DNA of 24,855 bases, taken from the NCBI GenBank assembly GCA_000226015.1, contig JH156106.1, positions 112,727 to 137,581 of the forward strand, in the 5' to 3' direction. Positions 1 to 10,617 of this stretch are shown in pieces. The notes under the pieces were generated by a model. The model saw only the letters and a list, made by a program, of their open reading frames with translations, was not told where the DNA came from and made no database searches. The number at the start of each line of letters is the position of its first letter. Position 1 is the stretch's first letter. This DNA comes from Mnemiopsis leidyi (Eukaryota; Ctenophora; Tentaculata; Lobata; Bolinopsidae). The translations under genes and the position numbers were made by a program.

Positions 1-90
1 CTGATACCCGACAACTATGCAGCGTACCAAACATACCTGCTGATACCCGACAACTATGCAGTGTACCAAACATACCTGCTGATACTCGAA
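1..90. repeat. 39-bp tandem repeat at the left edge
   Basis: Two full copies of a 39-bp unit start at 1 and 40, differing at one base (agcg versus agtg). A third partial copy starts at 79. The array runs off the left edge, so its true length is unknown. The unit is a multiple of three, so any open frame through it comes from periodicity and not from coding. Confidence 0.85.
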
Positions 91-590
91 CTGTCTGGAA
101 GATCCAGTTACGTCAGGGTGAGTTATCACATGTTCCCCTCGACTGGTTATAACCCTCACGTAGTTACTCAGAATTTTATCCTTCACTAAAGTGGGGGAGA
201 AAATTTAGCGTTATCAAATTTATCATCGACCCGAGTAGCTCATCATCGACGGCGACGAAATAAATATCAGTCACCGACAACTGTACTAAGAGCTAGTAAT
301 CTGTAGGTGCTAGATTTAATTTAAACTGAAGTTAAGGAGACACATTTTATGATAATTTGGTCGTTTTTATACCAAATTTGGCCAAAATGCTCCGTTGCCG
401 ATTGTTCCCCAATGAGATATATAAAAATAGCAGCAATGAAAAACACTGCCGCAATGAGCTGGCAGTTAGATAAGTCTTTCAACTGACATAGCGAAATCAT
501 CATTGTATTTCTTAAGAAAACACAACTAGTAGGCTATGATATGCCAATGTTAGTTAGGACAGCTGATAAATGTAAAACCCATATATGTAC
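91..590. other. Probable intron sequence left of the Cache exon
   Basis: No gene is supported here. If the alpha2delta exon at 716-591 is read correctly, this is the next intron of that minus-strand gene. A minus-strand open frame at 503-321 contains one hydrophobic stretch, but it cannot be tied to a family. Confidence 0.4.
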
Positions 591-716
591 CAAAATCGCC
601 AAATATCGGATAATCCATTCCAACGACTCCAAGAAGTCTAGAAGAGGAGTTCTGGGAAGCCTTGATCCTCTCTCGTTCCATGTTGACTATCATCCTGCCT
701 GAGTACTCCTCTCCAT
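591..716 (-). CDS. Alpha2delta-like gene, Cache-region exon
   Basis: This minus-strand exon starts after an acceptor reading ataacag|ATGGAG. The first two bases complete the codon left open by the exon ending at 4736, since both are in phase 1; the joint codon is AAT (Asn). The peptide has a conserved-looking LLGVVGMDYPI core. That resembles the segment of alpha2delta proteins after the VWA domain where the Cache domain begins (family pattern LxLGVxGxDVxL). The 3' end at 591 is my choice of donor (TTTG|GTACAT) and is uncertain; the exon may extend further. The next exon was not found and should lie beyond the left edge. The identification rests on the phase match and one motif. Confidence 0.6.
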
Positions 717-1385
717 CTGTTATATCAAAGGTTTTACAATACAGTAAGCGATTAAGTTTTTGTTTATTAAGTTATTTTTAGTTATTTTCCGGAAATGAAA
801 CGAGCAAGATTCGACCTGAATATATCGGTATGGGATAATATATGAGGAAGTAACGATCACTCCAACTTACTGTTGTGGTAATTATTGTAGTTGTAGTCGT
901 TTGAAACCATGACGGGTAGAACCAATGATGCAGTCGGACTAAGATTACCTGAAATTGTTGAGATTCTTATCTAGTTTTTACCGGTAATTACGAGCTCTTT
1001 ATATACTTTACTATTATATACTATTTATATACTATTATATAATACTATTCCTCTCAAGAATCTAAACATTTGCATCTGTACACCGCAGGCCTGCTTATGT
1101 TAATATAATCACATTAACAATGCAATCTCTCTTATAGTTATAAGTAGTAAGTTAGCATGACATTACGCTAATTACTGATAAACCGTCGTGATTTCCGTGA
1201 CGCATGACAGTTCGATTAGACGAGCCTAATACCGTGCATTTCCATGAACAGCGATCGCTATGAAGTTTTTGTTCATTGAATTGACTGTGACTGAGCAGTG
1301 AGCAGTAACTCTAAAGACGCATAGTCGTCATATCGGTTTTTAACATAGTAACATAACAACTCGCTCCATTAGGCTTCGCAGACCC
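717..1385. other. Gene-free stretch 5' of the GPCR
   Basis: AT-rich sequence with no convincing ORF. It is both part of the alpha2delta intron (4735-717, minus strand) and the 5' flank of the plus-strand GPCR gene, so the GPCR promoter is expected here. I see no clear core promoter, only AT-rich tracts near 1000-1045. Confidence 0.4.
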
Positions 1386-4300
1386 ATGTTTTTTAGCTGT
1401 AGGTGGATGTTTCTAGCCACCACCCTCCATCTAACCACCACTAACCTCTTCGTTGACTGGTACACCAACAAGATCCCAAACTTCGAAGTCGCGCTATCTC
1501 CACAATTCCAACTCCACACTACCAACGAATCAACCTTGACTCTAGTTATCAGTTACAGTACAGGTGAGAAGATCCCCATAGTCAACTCGGAGCGGGAAAG
1601 TCCGGTACACACAGGACTCCCTCCCTTCACCACCCCCGCTGGGCTGGCTGACATGACCTTCACCTGGCACACTGAGACGGGCTTCTTGAGGTCCTCCGAT
1701 AACTACATCAGTTTAGGGCCAGGTAAGGTGCGAAGTAAAATAACGAAGGCTAGGTGTGAACAACATAGGACGTTTAACAGGACCCACTGCGCGCCGACAG
1801 GACCCATTGTGCGATTTAGGCACACTTTTTATATGCCGGCTAGCAATCGGTCCGATTTAAACGTCCTAGGTTGTTCACATCAAGTTCAGTTATTCTACAG
1901 TGGGTGTACAATTCATACTAAGACCAGCTTCAGATTTAATATTGAGAACCTCTGAGAAATCAATTATTTCTATTTGTTGGATTCTTAAGACCCGTATTGG
2001 AAGTACTTCAAATTCCAGTGAAGACCACCTTTCGAATTTAACGTCACTTTTATCACCAGGAGAAACAACATCAAAAGAATTATCAATTCCTGATTCGCTG
2101 CTCAAATCAGTTTGGTGTAACAGTTCTGTGGCAAGCGAGAAAGTTATCCGAGTATCCTACCAGGACAATCACATCGTGATCTCATGTCAAGACAGTCCAT
2201 ACATCTTCTTTTACAACGCAGGAAATATAAAGCTTCTAAGTATCAAGGGTGGTCAAGAAAGTAAGTTCAAGATGACAAGGTATGAGGGTCCCGTTGCTGA
2301 CTGTAAGAAAAGGTATGGATTTGGGTTGAAATGTCTGGAGCCTTGCCAAAAGCCACTGCGAGGAATAGCAGAGTGTAGGGGACTCAAAGGAGATCGGTAT
2401 TTGCAGATATCTTATCCCAGATGTGCCATACGCCACTGCAAGATTGACAGGCAGAGGGTGAAAAGTGCAGAAACTTCTGTGCCTTGTGGTGCTAGGAGAA
2501 TCTTGGGATGTGAGAAAGAGTTCATGCCGGAAGAGTCGCAAGATTACACATGTACAGAATCGGGTTGGGAGCCGAAGTTGCAGTGTTACAACACCAGCCA
2601 GGTGAGCCAGAAAATAAACACGCTGATTGCTATCATGATATTAGGAGCCATGTTACTATGTTAGTTTATGTCGTTATCTGTTTCAAGTCCATAATATGTA
2701 TTCGAATCGAAACAGTTAATTTGGTTTTACCAAAAACGTCCACAGGTTTGCAATCGTACCTACGAGGATTCTCTAAGACATGGTCTCATAGTATGGCCAA
2801 CAACACGGCTTAACTCTACCTCAACTGTGCAGTGCCAAAATGGGGGAAGGGCGCTACGGTCGTGTGGAAGAAGGAATAAGTGGGAGGAGACTGATTGGAA
2901 CAAGTGTAACTCCGTGGTCACAGCGGATATCCAGTATTTAACAAGTAATTGGTCGGAGAATCCTGGAGAAATTTCAGATATCTTAAGCAAACTGGTTAAT
3001 CTGACAAATAATGCAACTCTTCTCTCGATGCAAGATATCAAAAGTGTCGTCAGATATTTAGGACTCAACCGAATCAATCCTTTAACAGAGACAAGTATTA
3101 TAAGTGTCATCTCTAACATCTTATCAGCAGACCCAGAAGTGACGAAGGGGGTTCAGCTAAAGGATATTAGCAGGATCATTAGAACCGTGGTCAAGATTTC
3201 TCAAAAGTTTTGTGCAGCTCGTCCAGTAAGCGTAGCATTTAAACAGCTTACCTTGACCTGTGCCGGGTGGTTCAATTTGAGTGGCCAAAATTCTATTCTT
3301 GCGATCAACAAAAACTCTAGCTTACTGCATTCTTACAGACAAAACCAGCAATTTTCGGATTTTATCATAGTGGTAGAAGAACAAGACCAAGAATCAGGAG
3401 ATACAAGTATTTGGAATTCCAGCCCAATTTTTACAAAGATGGGTTCCGGGTGTGTTTTTGTTGATACAGCAAGTGCGTTGGCCAACAAAAGTAAGTGTTT
3501 TGTGACTGGCGGGCTATCATGCAAATGTTATCATAGGAATGGGATTGTTGTCGCAACTACTGGACCTACAATGACGAATGAATCACTAAGAATTGTGCAT
3601 CAAATCTGCCATACAGTGGCCATGGCAATTTTAGTTCTTACAATTCTTGGGTTGCTTTGCAAAGGATCCCTCAGTAATCCACAAACTGCCATAAATTTAA
3701 ACTTTGCCACGACGGCCTTTTTAGCTCAAACGACTTTTCTCGTTCAAACATTTCTAGTGGACGAAACTCCTATTAAAAACATTGCAACTGAAGAACTATC
3801 AAAAAGCTGGATAAATCATAATCTCACAAGTAAAAGCTGTTTGATCATTACCTTGGTCTCTGAGTTCATTCACCCAGCTCTCCTAGGATGGTCACTCACG
3901 GCAAGTTTAGCACTGCTAAAATCTCTTGATCCTAGTTTTGTCATGAGAAGTCAAACACAAGGAAACGTTAAGGTAGCAAAGCTGGCAATTCTCATTTATT
4001 TATTGCCACTAATATTTCCCATTTCACGTTGGATCTACTGCGCTATAGCTGACAGTGCTTCAGTTCGGACATGTCTTATGGTCAGAGACAGCAGTGTCTC
4101 CTGTATGGGCAGTGTTATTACAGTTGAGGATGTGAGACTGTACATACATCTCCTACCGATAGCATTACTGATTATAGCTCACTTTGTTACAGTTCTGGGA
4201 ACTCTTGGGGTTATTTACAGGTTCCGGAACAAAGCAGGGACTGTGGAAAGCAGAAGAAGAATAAAAATGTCTTTCTTGTGTGTGATACCAGCGTGTGTAC

Positions 4301-4503
4301 TATACGTGCTCTATTGTGTACGTGCAACTATCTATTGGCAAATAGAAATACTTACAGCTTTCGCAGTTTTCAGTGTGGCATTTGCCCTCGTGTTTAGCGT
4401 AGGAGTTCTTGGCAGTATGAAGTTGAGCTATGGTTTTGTACAATTTGAGGGACATTCTATGGACCGGCCCGCGAAAGGATCAGCAATGATTAATTTACAA
4501 TAA
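1386..4503 (+). CDS. Adhesion-type (class B2) 7TM G protein-coupled receptor
   Basis: Three exons: 1386-1722, 1901-2601 and 2746-4503. Donors are GTAAGG and GTGAGC; acceptors are CTACAG and CCACAG; junctions are in phases 1 and 0. The product is 931 aa. The ectodomain has a Trp/Tyr-containing beta-rich region (residues about 60-200). A Cys-rich part (about 255-345) ends in a sushi-like pattern YTCTESGW...C. A HormR-like segment (about 347-400) has VWP, CQNGGRALRSC and W...W..C. A GAIN-like region follows. The GPS position (about 578-610) keeps C-V-F-x-D and C-x-C but lacks the usual HL-T/S cleavage site. Seven hydrophobic helices occupy about 632-885, followed by a short tail. It would be a cell-surface receptor with unknown ligand. 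It lies inside an intron of the opposite-strand alpha2delta gene. The start Met is the first in an open frame with a weakly hydrophobic N-terminus, so a further 5' exon is possible. Confidence 0.85.
1754..1880. repeat. Inverted-repeat element inside GPCR intron 1
   Basis: Arms 1754-1776 and 1858-1880 are near-perfect inverted complements (23 bp, two mismatches) separated by about 80 bp. The interior carries a short direct repeat (acaggacccactgcgc / acaggacccattgtgc). The element fills most of the 178-bp intron 1723-1900. It looks like a small foldback or MITE-like insertion. No target duplication was established. Confidence 0.6.
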
Positions 4504-4543
4504 GCTATAAGTATGAATGTACTCATGTGAGTACTAACTTTTT

Positions 4544-4549
4544 AATAAA
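4544..4549 (+). terminator. Polyadenylation signal of the GPCR gene
   Basis: A canonical AATAAA lies about 40 bases after the GPCR stop codon (TAA at 4501-4503). The first minus-strand alpha2delta exon edge is at 4736, so the two transcription units do not overlap in coding sequence. Confidence 0.7.
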
Positions 4550-4735
4550 AGCTCTGCATCATTTGTGTTATGCTGTTAAATTGATATCATTTGCGACGCA
4601 TGTGACTTATTAATTTAGCGAGAAGAATAGTATATTAAAAAATGTTTTTAAATAAAAATTGGAATTTCTTTTTATTTGCAGTTTGAAATGTAAGCAGTAA
4701 CACAAATCATAATAAAGAGAAGTTATCCCGCTTAC

Positions 4736-5392
4736 TGTAACTGCGATAAACGTGAGTCCACTGAGGTTTCAGTTCATTTCCGTGGATATTATTGTAGCTG
4801 TCTGACTCGGGGAGGAAGAACTCAGTAAAGTTCCTGACAGCACTGTAGATGTCAGTTGTGTCCGACAGCTTCACATACTCGCCCCCACTTCCACACGCAA
4901 ACTCTATTATACTTTGTTCTTCTACCTTGTACAGATCTGGCGGAAGGCTAATGTTTTAAGCTTAAGTTATATAAGAAATTAATTTGATAAGAAATTTTGA
5001 TTGAATGACTGATTTCAAACATGTCAGCCCCCATTTTTGACACCTTTTGGGTCGAATTTCATCTAGAAAAATTAGGGACGACAAAAACTATGAATCAATA
5101 CGAATCAGTATGGAATATTTAGCCTTAGGCAAAATGCCCAGAGGGCCGAGCGCAGTTTGCCTGTCCAGGCAACGTCTTACATACAAAAACTGCTTTATAA
5201 GGTACCATTTCTCTCCATGGTGGTTGTAGTTCGAAACACCAGAACTTTAACAGGAGGGCCGTTGCCACTGTACTCTTTATTCTTCCTATCAAACAGCTCT
5301 TTAATCTGACTCCCAACATCACCGTCCCCAATAACCACCAGGGTTTTCGAGCAGCCGTTTGTTTTACCTTGGTTTTGAGACCGCTCTAGTAC
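4736..5392 (-). CDS. Alpha2delta-like gene, two 3' VWA-domain exons
   Basis: Two exons read on the minus strand: 5392-5206 (acceptor CACTCAG|GTACTA, donor AATG|GTACC) and 4936-4736 (acceptor CCGCCAG|ATCTG, donor TACA|GTAAGC), joined in phase 1. The first has a hydrophobic beta-strand then acidic turn (KTLVVIGDGDVG), matching the VWA strand before TDG in alpha2delta proteins, and ends KVLVFRTTTTMERN. The second contains EFACGSGGEYVKLSD and PQWTHVY, matching the ACxxxGxYYEI and QWTNVY blocks at the VWA to Cache border. The upstream exon end (16411) is phase 0, and so is 5392. Alpha2delta subunits are extracellular glycoproteins that set surface density of voltage-gated calcium channels; a CACHD1-type relative is the alternative. 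Confidence 0.8.
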
Positions 5393-5614
5393 CTGAGTGT
5401 AAGAAATTGACAATAATTCAAGGATATACGCTGGTAGGATCTCCAACCCAGGACTTGGCTAGTGTCAGAAAACCAAATTTAAAAAGCCTCAATTTTCATT
5501 TGTTGTCAAATCGTAATTGCATGCTTGAAATCTTAAGCTACAACTGAAATAACTGGATGTTTCAATTCTAAAGATACTAAAAAATAACTATTTCAATACA
5601 AATACAACAAAAAG
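5393..5614. other. 3' end of the long host intron
   Basis: Intron sequence between the sulfotransferase copy 1 stop codon and the acceptor of the alpha2delta exon at 5392. It must also hold the copy 1 polyadenylation site, but no AATAAA is seen on the minus strand within this stretch. Confidence 0.5.
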
Positions 5615-6094
5615 TCACAAAAATCTAAACTTTGAATCCCTCAACAGGCTATCGAGCATGGCATTATATGGAGTGTAAAACTTCTCCAGCAACTGTCTTG
5701 TTTCATTGAGCATTTCGCCGACCACCTTTCTAACACTGCTGCCTTCGTTGAAGGTTTCTGTCGACTCGATCTTTCTTATTAAGAACTCAGAATCTAGTTT
5801 ATACACACCAATATGATCAAAGATTTTGTTTAAAGTCACGACAGGATTTGATTGGTATTCATTTGAGGTTATGACTAACAGATTACTTCCAAAGGCTTCT
5901 AGAAAATCTTTTATATAACAAACATATACCCCGAGGGCAACTCTTAGTCTCATGCTATGATCGGAAGAATAACAACAATATCTCAGAGACTGCTTCTCCA
6001 AGCACCTGTCAAACTTTCTAGTCTCCCTCATGACATCGAGATGAAATGTTTTTGGGTTTCTTACTTCATCTCTCATTTTAACCATGTGCCACAC

Positions 6095-6274
6095 ATAAAG
6101 ATATTCGGAATATAGTCTATCGATAGGATTCCTGAGTATAGCAAGTATTTTAGCGTCAGGTGTAACAGAATGAATCAAGTCTCCATTAGAATATGGCGGT
6201 TCCTTTAAACCGGGATATCTTGTTTCCCATCCCCCTAAATCCCACAATAAAGACGGAGTACCATCCACTATTCT
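6095..6274 (-). repeat. Conversion-like tract shared by copies 1 and 3
   Basis: About 180 bp of the catalytic-domain coding sequence is identical to 13640-13819 in copy 3 except for two bases. Sequence on both sides is clearly diverged. The tract encodes the segment from VDGTPSLLWDL to the RNPIDRLYSEYLY motif. Confidence 0.8.
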
Positions 6275-6895
6275 CAAGTCCTTATTAATTTTTACATTTG
6301 CTGCTCCAGTACCGGCTAGAAATGTACTGAAGTCCATTTTTGGGAAGGGTATTCGCGGATTCAACAGAAAGTTTGCGGGTCGCCCAATTCTTTTCCGAGT
6401 CCAGTAATGGAACTCCTTGTCGAGACTCCTGTCATGACTATGATTCTGCAAGGTTAGTTCAGGGTGCCACATAAGCTTCTCAAACAGATCAGTTGTTCCG
6501 CATTTCGGCATTCCCGCCAAATATACAGAGGCTAAGCACTGAAATTGCTCCAAATCATCAAACCAGCAGAAACTTTTGTAATCAGGAAGATACCTATCCG
6601 GTAAAAGGTAAAACACATCGGTCGATTCTTCATACAAAACTGTTAAATTCAAGTTTTATTCTCTATTGAAGGATGGTGAAACTGTAAATATGGGTTTTTC
6701 TTGACTCTCGTTTGAAGCAGGCGTCCTATTTATTTGTGATGTTGACGAGTAAGATTTAGCTGTGATATCGATAACCGGTCGACTATACTCCTCAAGAGGG
6801 GTTGTCGATAGTTCATCTCTGTAGAAATATTCTGGTATACTGTAAAATTGGAGGACTGCTATCAGCAGTGATAATGATAGAGCAGTCAGCTTCAC

Positions 6896-7514
6896 CTGAA
6901 AATATATATTTCTATATTAGTATTACATGGCTTAACGTTCAGTTGCCATCCACATCCTCTAACCCTAACCTCAAAACAAATTTCAGAATTCAACCCTCCA
7001 ACCCATCTTAGCTCTTCAAGATTAGATGGAACCTTTCACATAAATTTAAAAAATGTGTCATGAAAAACGAGAGGACGCAAAACTAACGTTACCCACATCT
7101 TTGTACTTATATATATTGTAATCAGCATGAGTTTACTCAAAGTTGTGTGTATAACTCGTTTCACTCAGAAAGCATAAGGCCATGATCAGATTGAGATAAC
7201 ACAGACGTGATGGAAGTTCAGCCAATTTAATTGATAAAACAACTTATAATTTGGGTATTCAGCGTTCTACACTGCTACACATACTTATAGGACGAGTTAG
7301 TAATTGTACCGCCTTTAACGGGCGCAGAGAAAAAGATAGCAATACAATGCTGTAACCTGGCAGAAATTGAAATTTCAATAGTTTGGATATGATGAAATAT
7401 TTTACACGCAATCGTTAACTATCATACGCCAAACTCCAAACTAAAAGAAAATGCTGATCTGTAGCAAGATATTGGTACTCGAGTAGTAATTGTGAGCGAG
7501 GAAAAAGGACTCAC
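6896..7514 (-). other. Intron 1 of sulfotransferase copy 1
   Basis: A 619-bp phase-0 intron (GTGAGT...TTTTCAG). It is longer than the matching introns in copies 2 (223 bp) and 3 (234 bp). No ORF or repeat of note. Confidence 0.7.
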
Positions 7515-7535
7515 CACTCGCTTAGCTTTTCTCAT

Positions 7536-8528
7536 CGTTCAAAGTTGAAGAGTGATTTAGCATTATATATGGAAAATAAAACAGAATGATAGAATGGGAA
7601 ACCTACTAAAGTGCTTAAAGACAACGCGAATAAAATACTGAATATTAAAGAATTGTATCATAGAAACTGCAACGTGGTTTTGTCAACGTAGTAAAATAAA
7701 GCGACAATACAAGAGGTAGAGAGGAATTTGAAGACATAATGCTGCATTAGCTCAACCTTACTGCTAGAGATTATTGAATTAGAATGATCCGTTGTTGAGA
7801 ACAGCATTGCGATCACAGACGTGCTAAATAGGAATCGAAATTTACACTGCTCACTAATACACAGGAACGAAGTTGTTATGACTTTAAGTTCTTCAAGAGA
7901 ACTTATAAATTGATTTTATCATGATTTTTCATTGTCGCAGCAAAATGGGTGACCGAAAATTTAACCCCACAAGATTGGCAGTTCCTACACACTTTACAGG
8001 GTACCCAATCAAGTTGACAGGCCACTGAAACATACTACGTCATCACAATAGAGCTCCTATGCAGTAACCTTCGTCAAAGAAGACCTTATCGTTTCCTCTC
8101 ACCAGAAACCACCTGGAATTGTAACAGACAGGAAGCCAGCTGACCATGAGTGTACTGCAGTTCCTACCGTCAACTCGGAACCATCTTACCGAAGCCCATT
8201 CTAGATGCTCTTCAGACTTCAATGTGGAGTGGTTAATGGCTATTACTGGAGTCCCTCACCCGAGTCATTTACTTCGACCATGACTTGTGTTCAATTAACA
8301 ACTGGTAAAGTTGTTGCAGGAAACTTAACAGGATTAAATGATTGGATACGGCCCAGTCAAGTTCCCACATTACCCTGTCAAGTTGGTGGAAACCGTAAAG
8401 TTGTTCGGGTCGGTAGCGAGCAAAATAGTTTATAGCTACATATATTCTTAATGTAGGAAGTCATTATAAAGTCATGTATTTTGCAAATCCTGTTATAAAT
8501 ATACTTCTTTAGTCAAGATGCTGATGTT
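7536..8528. other. Spacer between sulfotransferase copies 1 and 2
   Basis: Holds the 5' flank of copy 1 and the 3' flank of copy 2. A 76-codon plus-strand open frame at 8205-8435 shows no recognisable domain and is not called. No canonical minus-strand AATAAA lies close to the copy 2 stop. Confidence 0.5.
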
Positions 8529-10227
8529 TTATGAGAATCTAAACTTTGGGTCATTTAAAAGATCGGAAAGCATGATATTATATGGAGAATAAAATTTCTC
8601 TAATAACTGCCTCGTTTCACCAAGCATTTCACCAACATGCTTTTTACCAGTGCCCACGTTCTCAGTATCAGAAGTATCTATGAAATGACGTAATTCAACG
8701 GCATCTGGCTCAGAAACACCAATGTGATTAAATATTTTGTTTAAAGTCTCAACTGGATGTAGCTGATATTCATTCATAGTTAAAACTAAAAACTGACTAC
8801 CAAAAGTTTCCAAAAATTCTCTAACAAAACAAACGTAGACTCCAAGAGCGACTCTCAGTCTTAAACTGTGTTCAGAAGAATGACAACACGTTTTGAGAGA
8901 CTTATCTGCAAGGCATCTGTTAAATTTTCTGGTCTCTCTTATCACATCATGGTGAAAGGTGTCAGGAGATCGATGTTCCTTGCTCATTTTCCCTGATTGC
9001 CAAAAGTAAATATACTCAGAGTAAAGTCTGTCGATTGGGTTCCTGAGTATAGCTATAATTTTGGCGTCAGGTGTAACTGCATGAATCAGTTCGGCATTGT
9101 TGTAAGGCGGCTCTTGCAGGCCCGGATACCGCAGTTCCCATCCCTCTAAATCCCACAATAACGATGGAGTTCCATCCACTATTCTGATATTTTTATTATC
9201 TCTCACTCTTTCTGCACCAGTGCCGGATAGAAAATCACCGAACATTAATTTTGGGGGTGGTACTCTCGGGGTCAATAAAAAGTTCCCTGGTCGCCGGATT
9301 CTTTTCCGAGTCCAGTAATGAAACTCTTTGTCGGTACTTATGTCTTGTTTGTGATTTTGTAGGGTAAGTTCAGGGTGCCACATTAGCTTTTGAAACAGAT
9401 CAGTTGTTCCGCATTTCGGCATTCCCGCCAAATATACAGAGGCTAAGCACTGAAACTGTCCATTAGAATCGAACCAACAGAAACTTTTGTAATCAGGAAG
9501 ATATCTATCCGGTAAAAGATTAAACACGTCGCTAGACTCTTCATATAAAACTGTTAGATCTTTGTGTTTCATTTTGTCAGTATTCGAGTAAAGTTGAATT
9601 GGGATAGATGATTCGTCTTTATGATCCTCTATTAGCTGGTTGTATTGATACGCCGCTGAGTCAGAAGGATAATTGCTCAAGTCGTCTGAAGACTCGACAT
9701 CGTCAGTCACTCTGGTAGAATCTGAGTTTTGCAAAACGAGCTGTGTGTCTGAAAAGGGTGGGCTGGAAGTTGAACTGATCGAAGAAGCTAGGTCGATTGT
9801 GGGACGAAAAGTCGCAAAACTTAGTTTCTTTACTGATCTCGGGAGAATAGTCTCTGAGTCGATTGCTCCGTTAAATTCAACATCAGAGAGCAGCGAAAAT
9901 TGATTTTGGCTGTCAGCATATCGGATTTTGTAGAGTTGTACAACCGCTATCAGTACTGTAGTTAGGACAGATAGTTTGATCTGAAAAAGATAAACAAATC
10001 AAGGAATTGATGAAACCTCTAAAAAAGTCTGCGATAATAAGAAGAAAATATCTTTTGCAAGACAGAAAATGAAGATTACTTATCAGCATAATGGTGAGGA
10101 TCAGTTGGAAAAATAAGTCACGTATAACCTATGGTCCTATGAAGGTAAAGTGAGGATCACGAAAAAAGGATAGCAGAGTAAGTAAAAAAACTATTCGACT
10201 TACAATCCGCCTTAAAGCTGAATTCAT
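8529..10227 (-). CDS. CHST15-like carbohydrate sulfotransferase, copy 2
   Basis: Exon 1 is 10227-10204 (MNSALRRI, donor GTAAGT). Exon 2 is 9980-8529 (acceptor TTTTTCAG). The product is 491 aa: basic cytosolic tail, membrane anchor (LSVLTTVLIAVVQLY), a Ser-rich stem to about residue 150, then the catalytic domain. The 5'-phosphosulfate loop PKCGTTDL is at about residue 196 and the 3'-phosphate motif RNPIDRLYSEY at about 319. A paired-Cys motif (TCCHSSEHS) and IVDGTPSLLWDL are shared with the other copies. The order and motifs fit N-acetylgalactosamine 4-sulfate 6-O-sulfotransferase (CHST15)-like type II Golgi enzymes using PAPS; the exact acceptor sugar cannot be read from sequence. The frame is intact. 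It lies inside the alpha2delta host intron, same strand. Confidence 0.85.
9393..9455 (-). repeat. Identical tract shared by copies 2 and 1
   Basis: 63 bp identical to 6482-6544 of copy 1, covering the 5'-phosphosulfate loop region, while flanking codons differ. Copy 3 differs at many third positions over the same codons. Confidence 0.65.
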
Positions 10228-10617
10228 CGTTTGATTCTTGACTATCACTAAGTGTTGAAAATTGAATATTAGCTTTGGCACGCTAGCAGGGTAACCATAT
10301 AAAATCTTGAAAAAATTTCACCTTGTAATGGATAGTGATTTAGTTTTTAGATAATCTCATTTTGAATGTCATAAAAACATCTTGTATTTTCTAATGTAGG
10401 TCAATTGTGTAGCGTTTGCTGGCGATTTTTTTTTTCTAACTTAACTTTAGAACGTCCATCTTTATTTTGATTAGATCCTTTAAAACCATTACATATTCTA
10501 ATGAGAGAACCTATCAAAGTCTTAACTTATGAACGGGTAGATAATCTTCGTGAGTACTAGTCATAATTGTGCTGCTGTGTGGTAGAGACGCAACCTTATT
10601 CGCTCGGATGCAATGAA

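Larger units (their letters stand above)
5615..7535 (-). pseudogene. CHST15-like carbohydrate sulfotransferase, copy 1, with in-frame stop
   Basis: Exon 1 is 7535-7515 (MRKAKRV, donor GTGAGT). Exon 2 is 6895-5615 (acceptor TTTTCAG). The layout is a basic tail, a membrane anchor (LTALSLSLLIAVL), a Ser/Thr-rich stem and a catalytic domain. The 5'-phosphosulfate-binding loop PKCGTTDL (about residue 136) and the 3'-phosphate motif RNPIDRLYSEY (about 262) are intact. This family moves sulfate from PAPS to glycosaminoglycan sugars in the Golgi. A TAA at 6658-6656 (codon 87) falls between stem and catalytic domain in the otherwise continuous frame; copies 2 and 3 have sense codons there. The remaining 346 codons are undamaged. 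The break is therefore recent, polymorphic, an error, or avoided by splicing. Called a pseudogene provisionally. Confidence 0.6.

Noticed and set aside
321-503. Minus-strand 60-codon frame with one hydrophobic helix, possibly a fourth sulfotransferase anchor exon
   Set aside because: A plausible acceptor precedes it, but there is no basic micro-exon, stem or catalytic sequence, and the similarity is only general hydrophobicity.
8205-8435. Plus-strand 76-codon frame
   Set aside because: No domain, no splice or polyadenylation context, and composition like the surrounding spacer.
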